Assembly (NCBI GenBank): GCA_963921825.1
Contig: OY997596.1
Coordinates: forward strand, 18,047,001 to 18,111,000
Length of the DNA: 64,000 nt
From: Erodium maritimum
Taxonomy: Eukaryota > Streptophyta > Magnoliopsida > Geraniales > Geraniaceae
Direction: 5' to 3'
The translations under genes and the position numbers were made by a program. Shown here piece by piece: positions 47,103 to 59,800 of the stretch (its first letter is position 1; every line of letters begins with the position of its first letter). The notes beneath the pieces were generated by a model, which saw nothing but the letters and a program-made list of their open reading frames with translations, was not told the origin of the DNA and searched no databases.

Positions 47103-47109
47103 ACAAATG

Positions 47110-48546
47110 GAGACTCAGAGAGAGAGTGTAATGTGTACGTGTATAGCTTGAGTCTTGGAGTGGCCATTCTTTAACTCATAATTAATGATTGATCTGATCA
47201 GGTGTAGAACACGTACTTTACTTACTGGTCAAATATATCCCATTACTTACTTGCCACTCTATCCATAATTTGATCTCCCTCGGTCCACTCAATAACTGAG
47301 TCAATCCCTTTTCATTAATATTAATACATCTTTACCATATCTTCCTTGCCTACATATCACTCGGTTTTATATCATTTTGATCCCTGCCGCCAGATTTTTA
47401 AGGAAAATAAGTTTTGCTAAAAAATGAAGGCATTGGTGAACAATTTTATATTCATTACTTCACGTACAAGCAATGAAGAGAAGTGACAACAAGTTGGTGA
47501 ATATTATATCACTCCGATTCTATGTTGTTTTTAAATTATCAAAGATACTCTTAACTCTATCTTCATTTTTAATTTACTTATTTCTTTATTGTTTCACGTG
47601 GATTTATAGTCATATATGTAAAATTTTCGGTGGGGGTCTACGTGTGGTTGGTTCGTGCTTTGGTTTATGTCGAATCTTTTCAGGGTGGTGCTAGTATCCG
47701 TAGTTGTATTCTTTCGTTTTATGTATTTTTTATCAGCAAAACAAATTTAAATTAAACCTCCTTTAAAGAGGAGGAGGCTTTTGTTTTATGTTTGGTCTGA
47801 CCCTATCTCTTTGGTTTGGTTGATCTTATAGTTTTTGATTTTAGTCTGTGCATATTGTTTATTTCATTTTGAGAGCAAGGTTTTATAAAACTTTACTGGA
47901 AAAAAAAAAGACATGTAATATTATAAGAAATGGTTAGAGACAGGATGTGAAGGAGACAGGGGAGAGTTGTAGTTTGGCGTAGGAAGATTGGGTGAAAGTG
48001 AGAGTGAAGGTAAGGGAGACAGAAAAGCAGAAATAGTGCTAGAAACTCACGTTAGGGTTAGGGTTGCGTGTTGGACGCGAGTCCAACTTGTGTGTTTATG
48101 TGGAGAGTTGAATCAAGAGTTCCGAGATGGATATGATTCTCCTTTTACTCTCTTCCCCAAGTTGAGTTGAGTTAACTTACCTTGTAGCTTACTTTTTATT
48201 TTTACTTTCATTTATTATTTTGTCTTGTAAGTCTCACCCACATGATCTCATCCATGATGATGACTATATTGTCATGTGGATATCATATCTGATTTGACTC
48301 CTACTTACTTGAGTTTCTTTTGCAACTCACTTCCCTTTTTTTCTTTTTCTTTTTTCTTTTCTATAGGCATGGCCCATTCATGTCTTTATATTTCCATGTA
48401 CTGTCTTAGGCCCATCTTCATGAGGTGATGGGTTTTATCTTTGGAGAATTCAAGTCAAGTTACCCCGACTTTTAATTTTCATTCTCTCTATTCATCTACT
48501 TTCACCTCTCAATTACTATGTATGTCATCTTGAGGAGTGTCATTGA
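47110..48546. other. Spacer upstream of MIR164, with a possible LINE-like tail
   Basis: 47570-47745 ends TATGTATTTTTTATCAGCAAAAC, split as TATGTATTTTTT then ATCAGCAAAAC. This is in the style of the retroposon tails in this window, but without a proven duplication. A short GAGGAGGAGG inverted pair sits at 47757-47780. The rest is AT-rich and gene-free. Confidence 0.3.
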
Positions 48547-49115
48547 GATTATTAGAGCAAGCAGATTATAATAACTGATAATAATGAATCATTACAAGAA
48601 TAAAACGCTATGTTCTCTCTCAAAAAGAGGAACCCTAACAATGACGGTTACGAGTTACAGAGAAACTTTTTCTACTTCTCTATCTTTTGGAGCAACCCGT
48701 GTGGAGCTTTACTTTTTCACCAAAGGGGCTCCAAGAATTAGAAACGCAGCCCTCTATCGTTTAGGCTTTTGCAATATTGTGGAGGCTGCGGCAAAGGACG
48801 GTTTCACGGATTCAGACAACTTCCATGCATCGAGCGGCGACGTCTCAAGAACACGGACGGTGAGCATCTCCCCTCCGGGGTCTATGGTTTCGTCATCTCG
48901 CGAGGAAACTCGGTCTCCTTTTGCTCGGCCACCGGTGAGCGGTAGATTACAGGCGAAAGGGGGTTCGGATATCGTATTCTCGGCCATTCAGAAGGCGGAG
49001 AAGGAGAACCAGAGGAGCCTCAGGGCTTGTAAAACCCAGTTGGTTAAAAAGGGTTTTAAAGTGCAAACCGGTACTTAGAGGGTTGTTTTTGTATCGAGTT
49101 TGTTAAAAAAAAAAA

Positions 49116-49135
49116 GGGGGGGGGGGGGGGGGGGG
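49116..49135. repeat. Poly-G tract (about 20 G) after an A11 run
   Basis: An A11-G20 junction lies inside solo LTR C. The adjacent A and G homopolymers are unusual; true length needs care. Confidence 0.85.
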
Positions 49136-50925
49136 TTTCAGGCTTGGGCCTGATCGGACTCGGTTTTGGGCCGAGCCAGACCAGGCCCGTTACCCACGCG
49201 CACCAGGACCGGCCCAAGGCCCGTCTACCCCGAAACCCTACCCTTAAAATCCCTCCCTCGCCGCTTCAGCCTCATTTCCGCGCACCACTCCCGAGGCGAG
49301 ACCTCGTCTCCCTCTCCCGACGACCCAGAAACCCGCCGCCGCCGTTCCCACTCTCCTTCCCCGGCCACCGTCCTTTCTTCTTCTCCGACCTCGCACCCGC
49401 CGTCCTCTTCTTCTTCGCCGTCTTCTTCTACCCGTCGTACCAGAAACCCAGAAGCGCCACTCGTCTTCTTCCCCCTCGATTCGAGACCGCCGCCGGCGAG
49501 ACGAACGCCACCGTGCCGATTCAGGCAAGGCTTCAACGGTGAGTCGTCCCTCACCGCTCCGTCCCTTTTTCCCCTTCCTTCTCGCTTCGATTCGAAGAGC
49601 TTCGGGCTCTTTTGGGGTCAGCGAGGGTCGGGAGCGTCGTCGGAACTCTCCGAGCTCCAGATCTACGATTCGCGTCGCTGGCGAGCCTTTTGGCCGTCAG
49701 ATCTGGCCGGGAAAGTTCCGACCTCGCCCCAACCATCGTCCCCGTCGAGTCCCGAACCTCTGGCAACCCAACCGTCGCCGAGAACCCACTGTCGAAACCC
49801 CGACACCACCGCCGCCGGAGTCGCTGGAAACCTGACCTCAGCCAACGCCACCGTCAGCTCAGACCAAACAAGGACGAGACCTTGGGCTCGGGCTCGGAGC
49901 TCAGCTGGGCCTTGGCCTGGACAGGATTTGGGCCTTGGGCTCGAATCTGGTCTGGGCCATGGCCCGGACTGACTCTGATCTTCGGGTCCGGACTCGGGCC
50001 TAACTCCGGGACTGGATCGGATACGGACCGTTTGGGACTAATTTGTTAATTAAATTTAAAATTGATTTAAAACGACACTTGAGACTAAGTCGGACTTTAT
50101 CAGATTAAACGGTTTAATCCACGGAAATGAAAACCTGTTAATTTAAAGAACTGGGTAGTCAGGACCCGATCTGATTCTGGATCGTTTGTGTGTAAACCCA
50201 GATTCGTAGCTGGGACTCCGCCGAGGTGACGAGGCGAGCCGGACAGCTGTTGATAGGAGTATTTGTTCGTAGGAAGACCGCAAGGTAGGGAAAGCTTTAA
50301 TTACTTATTTACTGCTTAGAATGCATGATCAGGATAATAAAATCGGAAACGTCTTAGATTTGCCTATAGGATGCGAATAACTAGATTAATCGTTTTTCAA
50401 TTACTAATAATCGGATAAGTCTAGTATGCATGTTAGGACGATGACAATTAGTGAAGTGTGCTTTCAATACTTGGGAAATTGATTGACTGGTAGAGAGGCT
50501 GTGAAGAGCTCTCGGATTAGTTGTGTGCTAGGTTCACATGCTTGGTTGCTAAATTGCTCGGTTAACCTAAGAGTCTGATGAAACTAGAGTAGCTCGTACG
50601 ATTGAATGCTAAATAGTTGTTCACTTGTTGATTGATTTGTTGAGTACAACTTGATTGATTGAGTATTTATGTTAATATAATTGTTGATTGAACGGATGAT
50701 CGAGTATGACTGGTTGTGCCACGGGGCACAATCAGCTGATCGATGTACCGCTGGTTCGTGACAGGTAAGTATACGGTAAGTATGGAGTGTTTTGGATGTC
50801 TTGATTATGATGGAAGTGTGATCTGTTGAGCGTTGACTGGTGACCCATTTATACTGGCTCCTATATTCTTGAATGCATGCTCGTTTATTAGTTTGCCTGT
50901 TGGTTGCTTGGTTCGGTACTACACC

Positions 50926-50945
50926 GGGGGGGGGGGGGGGGGGGG
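50926..50945. repeat. Poly-G tract (about 20 G)
   Basis: The second G tract of LTR C follows TACTACACC. Confidence 0.85.
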
Positions 50946-52989
50946 TAATCTGGTGCCGTTGTGGTGTTGGAGTTGGACAGATACGGTGAGATATGGACTG
51001 AGTATTGGAGCCTGAGGGCATTGGTTATTGGATATTACAAGGGTTAATTATTGACAGGTCCTGCGGGATATTTATTGATTATTGGTAGATCCTGCGGGAC
51101 ATAGATCGACTAGGAACAGATCCTGCGGGATATTGTTTGGGTTACTTCTTGAGAGATGGTTACCAAGGTTCCACCCAAGGATGTGCGTCCCCATCGAGCA
51201 CTACCTTGGTTCCCTATGATATATGGTCCTTTGGAAGTATTTCTGGGAATCCCGATGATAAGCGCCCATTGGGATTGTTTCCGGTGCCCCAACGCATGTG
51301 CATCCTCTGGACCGAGGGAAAATCTGACATGATGTGGATACTCTGGTAGATCGGATTATGGGAACCGAGGTGATCCCAGAATCTATCCACGGATCGGAGG
51401 CTTGAGAAAGCAAGGGATTGGCAAGATGCTTATATATCCCAGTTGACTAATGTTCGTCTTTTGAACATTTATTATAAATCTAGTTATATTCCTGTTACTT
51501 GGATACTATTGCGTTATTGTAAAAAAAATTTGATTCTTTATCGCCTCCTTATTTATTACATCGTCCTGTCGTTCGAGCTACATTCGTAGACAGTTCATCT
51601 TAACCTTAAGGGTTGAGTTGTTAAGGTTTTTCCTACTGAGCGTCAGCTCACCCCCTTTTGATTTCTAATTGTTTTACAGGAGTACCAGATGTCTAGAGAG
51701 GCCGAGGCTAGGGAGCTTTGGGACTCTTCGGGTTGTCACTAGAGTTGTGTTGGTCCCTTATGTTGGACATACCTTATTTGACTATTTATGTTGGGCTGCG
51801 ACTCACGTTGTTTTAAACTATTCACTGATATGTCGTTTTGACGAAGTTATTGAGATTTTGGGAACCTTTACCTGCCTTTTATGTTTCTTAACTATTTCAA
51901 CTCAGGTCACGTCTCTAGTCCGGTCAACACCGGATTTGGGGGGTGACAGGGCTTCTGGTGGTCGGAGGTCGCATGGGCATCTCCTTGTTTGTCGAACCAC
52001 GACGCTGGGTCCATGTCCACGATAGAGGAACAGGATGCAGGCACTAGTGGGGACGAGTCTAGGGGAACGGAAATTCTCAGGGTCGTCTTCTCCGTTGTAC
52101 CTGAAGGGGATGGATTCTGCGATGATGGGGAGACGGCGGTCAGGGATAGAACCCGATAGGGTTCCGGCCGTGGTCTCAAGGGAATTAGGCCCTCAGCTTG
52201 GACCTAGAGGTTGTGGGCCTCCAGAAGCAGGCTTTAGGGCCCGGAGTGCTGGGTTCCGGTCTAAGAAAGGATCACAGGCCTGGGCCGGGTCGGGTCAATG
52301 GACCGGTGATGGCTTATGGGTCTGGGCAGGGTCAGGTCAAGGCTCTCGGGTCTGGGTTGGACCAGAACAAGGTTCTCGAGCTTGGGCTGGGTCGGATCAG
52401 GTGGTGGACCACCTGGGTTCCACAACCGGGTCGAATCCACTAGGTCGGATGGGGCATCACATTCAGCGGTGGGGGGATCTAAGCACCCTCGGCTCGCGGA
52501 ATGAGTCGGAAGAGGTCCAGAGGGGGGTCGGCCGGTTGTACCGCCCCTTTGGACGTAAGGTGGCAGCGGTTCCACCAAAAGCCGACATGGTACTTCCTTA
52601 GCAGCTCGGAGGGTAGCAATCCCGCGTTTTGGAGCCCTACCAGTATCAGACGCACGATGACATCCTGAGGGAGTATATAGTCCACCAGTATTTCTATCCG
52701 GTAATGGATCCGCTCGATCCTAGCTTCCGCTAGTCTACTCTCGCTGTATCGGTGTCGCCTGACGCTACCGTAGTATCACCCTCTAGGCGCCTTCAAGAAG
52801 TAGTCAGAAACCCTGAGCTCTTTACTGTCTGCTTGAGTATCCTCCAGTGCGGGAACTCGTTTTATGTTGGTTATTTAATTCCCATCGTGTTTAGTGTTTT
52901 AGTGCTATACGGCCCTGTAAAAACTGTTTATTATTAATATATCCAATCGTTATCTTAAAAAAAAAAGAGCGCGCGGATTATTAGAGCAT

Positions 52990-53650
52990 GGGGTGTAAGT
53001 TTTTTTGGCGCATCGATTCATACCTTCAAAGTCGAAATGATTAGTTTTTTTCATGTCAACGATCGATTTCAACGTTAAATCAACTTGCAGATTCGAGACC
53101 GTCTACGAATATATCGATGCTGACAACCCATCGATAGACATCAACGACTTTGACCCATAAATCTTGTGTTGCCACGTGCTTTGATTCTACGCGAGGAAAT
53201 TGTATAACACTTGAGAATCGGCCACCTGACTACCGATTCAGTAGATTCAGGAAATAAAAAATAGTAAAATATTGAAACTTACTCTTAAGCATTGGTCATA
53301 AAAATACACATTTCAAAATGAAAAATGAATTACCTTAAGTATTGGTCACGTGATTCTGTTAATAAAAATAGACAAAATATTCCATTATGCTAGTCATGCG
53401 ACCCTATGTATCATTTAATAAGGGTATATCAACCCTATGACTTTAAACTTAAAAATTACCATTTTAACCTTATTTAATAACAAATAAAAATAAAATATAC
53501 ATATTAAATAAAATAATAAATTTAACTTATATAATTATAAAAAATTATATATTTCAAAACTACATCCTTTCGTCTTATATCTTATTATACTCTATAACAT
53601 TTCATCTTATAGCTTATTACCATTTGTGTTTAACCTCTTCCTATCATTCA
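52990..53650. other. AT-rich spacer
   Basis: No coding frame of note. 53450-53560 is nearly all A/T. Confidence 0.4.
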
Positions 53651-53699
53651 TTTTCTTTGACTTCACAGAGCATTTCATCTTCATCGACATATCTTTGCA

Positions 53700-54345
53700 G
53701 GTCGTTGGAACACTGAATTTCTTTCGTCATTGACCAATTTAAAAACGAAGGTAGATAAAATAAAAAAAAGACTCACTCGAGTAGCCAGATCCATAATCGA
53801 GAGAGGGGTCAAGGGTGGTGTGGTGGTGTGGTGGTGGAGGCCAGGGAGGAGGCGGTTTAAGAGACGACGACGGTGGGGGCTTCAGAAGGTGCGGTGGTGG
53901 AGGCCAAGGAGAAGGACGCGCCAGTGGCGGCTTCAGCGAAAACCATCAGAGTTGCAAAAGGGTGCCAAATAGAGTCGGGAGACACGACGTTGGTTGTGGG
54001 AGGGAGCCAACGTCGCGGTGGCTAGAGGCGGCTCGAAGGGAGCCCTAGCAGGAAGAGGTGGTGTCGAACAGAGTCGGAAGACACGTCATTGGTGGCGGGA
54101 GGAGTCCATCGTCGCGGTGGCTAGAGGCATCGCGAAGGAAGCCATAACAAGAGAAACCTTAGCCGAATTCACAAGGAGAGGCGCAGAAGAACTGATGTCT
54201 AAAACAAGACCACAACGAGCGAGTAGGAGAAAAGAAACCATGACAGAAGTTATGGCTGCCATAGCCTTAAACGACGTTGACAGAGAGAGAACCTTAAGAT
54301 TTCTCTTAAGATACGAGACTTTAAAGTACCAAAAAGTAGTATATC
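53700..54345 (-). mobile_element. Probable 5' part of a retroposon ORF1 (minus strand)
   Basis: The minus strand from about 54265 reads MAAITSVMVSFLLLARCG and continues as Ala/Ser/Pro-rich broken sequence towards 53800, like the 5' frames of the retroposons above. Two imperfect duplications are visible: GTGGTGGAGGCCARGGAGRAG units near 53830 and 53897, and an about 115-bp unit (GAGTCGGRAGACACG...GGTGGCTAGAGGC) at about 53970 and 54070. No tail or flanking duplication was found. Confidence 0.4.
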
Positions 54346-55116
54346 CTTATTTTTATATATACTTTTATGTCGTTTTATAACTTGAATTTGTTGATGCACC
54401 GTGCACGCATTCAAAGAATAACCATGGTAAAGGAAAATACTTGAAAATGATAAATATGCTATGTACCATGGTGAAGTTATTGGATTTGGTTCTTTGAATT
54501 CAAATATGCACATTTCTTGTTTTGTCATGCTCATTCATGCATATAGTTTAATTTGAAAAACATATATGAGTATATTGCGAAAGATGGACTTGTAATTGAA
54601 TATTGTGTGTTTCCTGAGCATACTACAAACAAACGAGAAATTTGTTTTATTTGAGTTACCTTGGGCTTGTGATTAAATATTAGGGGTTGCGCTCGTGTTT
54701 ATGTTCCATGCATTACAGCATGCATAACGGGTCAGTCCGGATCGTGGCTCGCGTCCCGACTCGTGATTTTGCGGGACGCAGGACGCGGACTGTCCCGGTG
54801 TGGGACGACTTTTACGCGTCCCGCAAAAACGCGAGTCGGGCTGAGTCTCGCGTCCCGCAAACCCGGGACGGTCCGAGGCCCGGATCTCGCGTTCGAGCGT
54901 TAGCCAATGACAAGCCGACACGTGGCGTTTCGTAGGGAAAAAAATTCCGACCGTTGGACAGCGGTCGGATAGGGTAATAATTTTTTATTATTGATAATAA
55001 ATCTAATTATTTATAACCCTATAAATACTCCAACCCCATTTTTATCACTCACTCATTATCCAATTTCGCTCTCTCATTCCCAAATTCTACTCTCATTCTC
55101 AATATCCTCGTGAAAA

Positions 55117-56617
55117 ATGTCGAGCGACGAAAATACCCGTTCACAATCAGTGGATGACGAACAACAAAGGTCGGACGATGTAGGATTCTCTCCCGAGGAA
55201 CTAGCAAGCAGCCTCTGCGATATGTTAATGCAACCTGGTAAGAACTCCGCTTTCTCCCCATATATGCATCGAGTTCGAGCTCAGGTACTTTCAAACTATC
55301 GTTTCGTATTTAATTTATTGTTTTTTTTTAATTTATTTTTGTAATTGATTGTTGTAATTTATTTTTTGTAATTTATTTCTTTTAATTTAATTTTGTAATT
55401 TATGTTTTTTAATTTAATTTTGTCAAGGTCAATTCCATCCATCGTAACCACAATTCCACTCATCGCAACCACAATTCCACTCATCGCAACCGCAATAGTT
55501 CGACGTCGCTGCAAGGTTACATGTCGCCGCCGCAAGGTTACTAGTCGTCGCCTCTTCCACCACAATACTATTCGTACCCTGATTTCCCACTACACACTGG
55601 CACCCGTATGTCGTCGTAGTCATCCTCTGTCGGACCTTCCCAACAACGAGCTCGAACAACAACAAAGGAACGTAAGAAATGGACCATCGAGGCGGACAAG
55701 CATCTCATACGGTCGTGGCTCTCGACAACAAAAGACCCGATTAAGGGAAACTCCCAAGTAAGAGACACATTCCGGTGCAATGTTGCGAGGAAGTACAACG
55801 CGATCGGAGAACACCCCCATTTTGAGTGGAATGCGGTTAAGAAACATTGGGCCGCACATCAGTCACGGACAAGGAGGTTCCTCGGTTATCTGAAGATCTC
55901 GAAGGACGAGTATCACAGCGGTTGGAACCTTGACGACCATATGAGAGCGGTGAAGTAGATGTGGATCGGTACCCCAGAGAAAGAGAGACCGCCCGGTCAC
56001 CTAAAAACATTCGACCTCGATCATTGGGTTGAGTTGCTTGAGGGTGATGAGAAGTTCGCTGCCGAGGAAGGCACCATGGGTAATGTACGCCGACAACAAC
56101 GACAATGCTTGGATGAGGCTGAGAATTATAGCTCAACCCCACCCACAAGTACAAGTGAAGATTACACACATGACACTGGTGAGTCTCAACCATCAAAATG
56201 GGCATCTTGCGATCTCAACAAGGGAGGTGAGGTCCCTTAAAACGAAACACCCCCCTCCCATACGGCCGATGCAAGTCCCTGTCAAGCACCTCGCCAAATG
56301 CGACCGTTGGGCAATAAGGGTTCGAAGAGGAAGGGGACCAACCTCTCGGAACAAATAAGTGCCATGGCGGAGCTGGAACGATCAAGGTCCGAAGATAACC
56401 TAGAAAGGACCCGCCTATTCCACCAGTTAACCGAAAAGTGGGAAAAATACTACGACAAATACAATGCCTTGGACGAAAAGGATACCTCCAACTTCGGAGA
56501 AGCCCAAATGGCACGGCACGAGTCGTTTAAGTCCCGAATTTTGAAACTTATGGAAGAGATTGAAGGTGAAATTGCATCTCTTCGACAACAACAACCACTA
56601 CCACCACCACCACAATG
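55117..56617 (+). pseudogene. SANT/trihelix-like ORF1 of the Harbinger-like element
   Basis: ORF1 proteins of PIF/Harbinger elements are Myb/SANT-like DNA-binding partners of the transposase. Here the acidic N-part, the SANT helices (ADKHLIRSWLSTTKDPIKGN), the FDLDHWVELL motif and a coiled C-tail rich in Glu/Lys appear in the usual order. One in-frame stop and one frame change leave it non-functional as one protein. It is related to the copy at 14.2-15.6 kb (both share KDPIKxNSQ and KLDHWV/DLDHWV). It could be mistaken for a host trihelix gene. Confidence 0.65.
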
Positions 56618-56841
56618 ATTCTTGAACTTGTATTTTGTCGGGGTTGTATTAAAAGGGGATGAACAAAAGCTCATTTTTATTCATGTTAAATTTATTGATC
56701 ATTATTTTATATTATCACTGCTTATCTTTTTCAGATTTATTTCAATTTTATGTAACATTAACTGTTTTAATAAAGAATTAAATAAAACAGTAAAATATCA
56801 ATTAATTGACCAATCAACATCCACTAACAATACATGACTCA

Positions 56842-59800
56842 TTAGATATGGTCTATGTTAGAAGATCTTACTACTAGCTTCTGTCGAGACATCCCCTCCT
56901 CGCTTTTGTCGAGACCTAACCCTAGCTTATGGAGTTAGCCCATGTTCTCGTCGCGTCCGTCATGCAGAGCTCTACGGAGATCGTGTCGGCGGCATGGTCT
57001 TCTCTGTTTCCCTTGTCGGCGTCCTCTAGTCAAGTCCCATCCTCTCCTGTCACCATGCAGAGCTCCTCGGAGATCGCCTCGCCTACAGGATCTTCTGCCT
57101 CTCCCCCGAGCGTGATAGTTATCTCCTCGGACAACTCACCTTCTTCCTTCCCGTCATTCTCTCCATTGACGTTGCATCGTTCCCACCCGTCCTCTCCATC
57201 CTCGCCGCCCTCTCCATGGGTGTTGTGCCATCGACGCTAGGTTCTGGAGACGGTACCCCTTCGAGAGGAGTTGGGTAGGGCGACCTTCCCTCCACGTTGT
57301 GGCTTTACGCGGGGGCGACCATGGGAGCCTATGTCACGCCCCAAATCCGGTTTTGACCGGACTCGAGACGTGAACTTAAAATAATAAATAAACACGGTAA
57401 AATTACGAAAGATAAAATTTCAAAAGTGATAATAAATCAATTGACCAAGTTAACAACTCACAAAACCCAGTATAAAAAGTTCGGTTCAAAAACAAATTCA
57501 CGTCTCTAGACCTACTAGCCTAGGACCCTCGCCAGCTCCCAAGCTCAGCTGTGTCCTACTAGCACAAATCCCGCTCAACACCTGAAAAACAACAATGTAA
57601 GGGGTGAGCTTTCGCCCAGTAGAGAAAGTAGTTAAGGTAATGAACATCGGCTCACCACCACGAGTAACCGTCCAATTAAGGCATACTAGCACAGCACGAC
57701 TAAATACCAAACCGGGGTTCATAGCCAATCTTACAATACTCTTAACGACGACTTTCACACAATCAACAATAACAACAGCAAACACAACCGACCCACAAAC
57801 CAATAATACACACATCCCGCACCGCAATACCCGACCTCCACCGACTGTACACAGCCCGATACCATCAATACCAAATCAGTAGGTCAAACATCCATCGGAC
57901 TACCTCTCGATCCAGAGGAGACGCATAACGTCACAAAGACGTATAACGTCGAGAATGCCGGAAACATCCCTAGAAGGACACATATCATCGAGACTCTCAG
58001 AAACGTCTCCAAAGGACCCTAGATCATCGAGGCTGAAACACGGCACCCAGTGCCCATCACGACCCGTAGGCCCAACACGGGCCTCAGGCCCAACCACGAC
58101 CCGTAGGCCCAACCACAATATGATTTGGCCTGTCGGCTCCGACCCTTCGGCCCTATGCAGTATGATATGATGTGGCCCGTCGGCTCCGACCCGTCGGCCC
58201 TATGCAAGATGATATGATGTGGCCCGTCGGCTCCGACCCGTCGGCCCTATGCAACACGACCCATAGGCCCCAACCATATTATGGCCCGTCGACCCCAAAC
58301 ACGACCCGTAGGCCCAATCTCAACCGGAATACCGTCCCCAAGGAACACACAACACAATAATAATCACGCATCGAAATGCCACAGATCAAACACGGCTCAC
58401 CAAGCCCAACAATCTTACCACAAATACACGGCACGTCAGTCTATCACTCACTCGACCATATCACAACCAAGAGTTCTCATTACAACAAACACGACACACA
58501 TGCCCACACACAATCACAATCATGCAACACCGAGCAATAATCTTATTGAACTCTTAAGCACACTCAAACCTTCACGTTTTTACCATCACTTACCGACCCC
58601 ACGTTCAACGTGGTAACCCCACCGGCTTAACCGTTATCAAATCCCCAATCATCCCACATTTCAACATATCAATTAACAGGAAATAACCATACGAGTCATC
58701 AGCATGCATCACTAGTTCAATCCTATTTGTTTTCATGTTTGTTATTTAATATTCGCTCAAACAACACAAGCACACTAGCAGAAGCACTCAGCAAACAATC
58801 CTACGGGCACGTCATGGCCCGAGACTACCAGCACAGCAATTCCCAAGACAGAAAACGTAAATGTTCACAGTTCATACGTCTACGCTATTTGTTCGCATCC
58901 TACATGCCAACTACGGTCTTTCCAATTTTATTATTATTATTACCTAGCATGCATACTAGTAACTTTCCACAATCGAACCGGTATTCGCTACTTTCCCTAC
59001 CTCAAGACGATACCACGGCAGCGTCTCGTAGCTGCTGACGACCGGGCCAACACCGTCTTCTAGGGCGAAGTCCGCGTCTGGGTTTAACTCCGGTCTTCTC
59101 TTCGATCGAAGCCGGACTCTAATTTAAAACGAAAGTCACAATCAAAAACGGTTTCAAAGATAAATTAAAAGTGATGACGGTTTCGATTTAAGTCCCACCA
59201 TTTCCTTTTAAACTCGAACGGGCTAAAAGCGGATTGCGCGGCGAATCGGGTTTGAGCAAACGGGCTCCGAGCACAGACTCGGTGCACGTTTTCCAAGGCA
59301 CGGGTTCGTGCACGATTCCCGAGGTACGAGTTTTGGGCACGAATCCCGAGGTCCCGTTCTAGGTACGATTAACTGCCTGTTTCGTTCGGTTCACGTTTCT
59401 CGTTCAACAATCCAAATTAACGTCTTAAATCAAAACTGGTTTTAATTCCTTTATGATTTAAATCCGTTTCTTTTAATTACTTTTACTTTTATTGTTTTTC
59501 CAAAACAGTCCAGATCTAACACCAAAACGATTTCACTGCCGAGATCCGAACTGCTCGGGAAGAAAGGAAAACACAGGGAAGAGAAATGAGATCTCGGGTC
59601 AAAAACCGACCGGTTACCGGCAAGAACGCCAGCAACCGAGGCCTCACCTTAGGAACAACCCGACGGCGGGTGAGGAGGACGGAGGAGATGAAGAAGGCGG
59701 CGGCGGATCACGGGATCGAGAAGAGGGCGGCGCCGGAGCACGGCGAAACTCGTCGTCAGATCTGGACGGCGCGGTTCACGTCCCAGATCCGGCGAGCACG

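Larger units (their letters stand above)
49028..51948 (+). mobile_element. Solo LTR C, Ty3/Gypsy (chromovirus-like) fossil
   Basis: The 2,921-bp LTR lies between GGGCT duplications (49023-49027 and 51949-51953). It starts TGTAAAACCCAG and ends GGATTTGGGGGGTGACA. It shares the AGTCCGGTCAACACCGG-type end block and the CTACTGAGCGTCAGCTCACC block with LTRs A and B. GC-rich leader-like DNA fills 49140-50040, and repeated GATCCTGCGGGAYAT units lie at 51055-51135. It contains two G20 tracts. It is a lone LTR with no internal region. Confidence 0.86.
48560..52976 (+). mobile_element. Non-autonomous LINE-like retroposon, copy 5, split by a solo LTR
   Basis: It is bounded by the 13-bp duplication GATTATTAGAGCA (48547-48559 and 52977-52989), with A10 near 52958-52967 and about 9 extra bases (GAGCGCGCG) before the right duplication. 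Without the LTR the element is about 1.49 kb. The 5' frame begins in the leader and includes KGAPRIRNAALYRLGFCNIV and FSAIQKAEKENQRSLRACK, interrupted there by the LTR. After the LTR the frame 52035-52601 is Gly/Trp/Gln-rich (QAWAGSGQWTGDGLWVWAG) and reaches the shared 3' module. No RT or zinc knuckle. Confidence 0.78.

Noticed and set aside
49166-49972. 268-codon plus-strand frame as a gene
   Set aside because: It lies inside solo LTR C, is Pro/Ser/Arg low-complexity from GC-rich leader DNA, and overlaps equally long frames on both strands.
55117-56617. Host trihelix transcription factor
   Set aside because: Element-like ends surround it, it has an in-frame stop and a frame change, and two related relics occur in the window; a Harbinger ORF1 explains it better.
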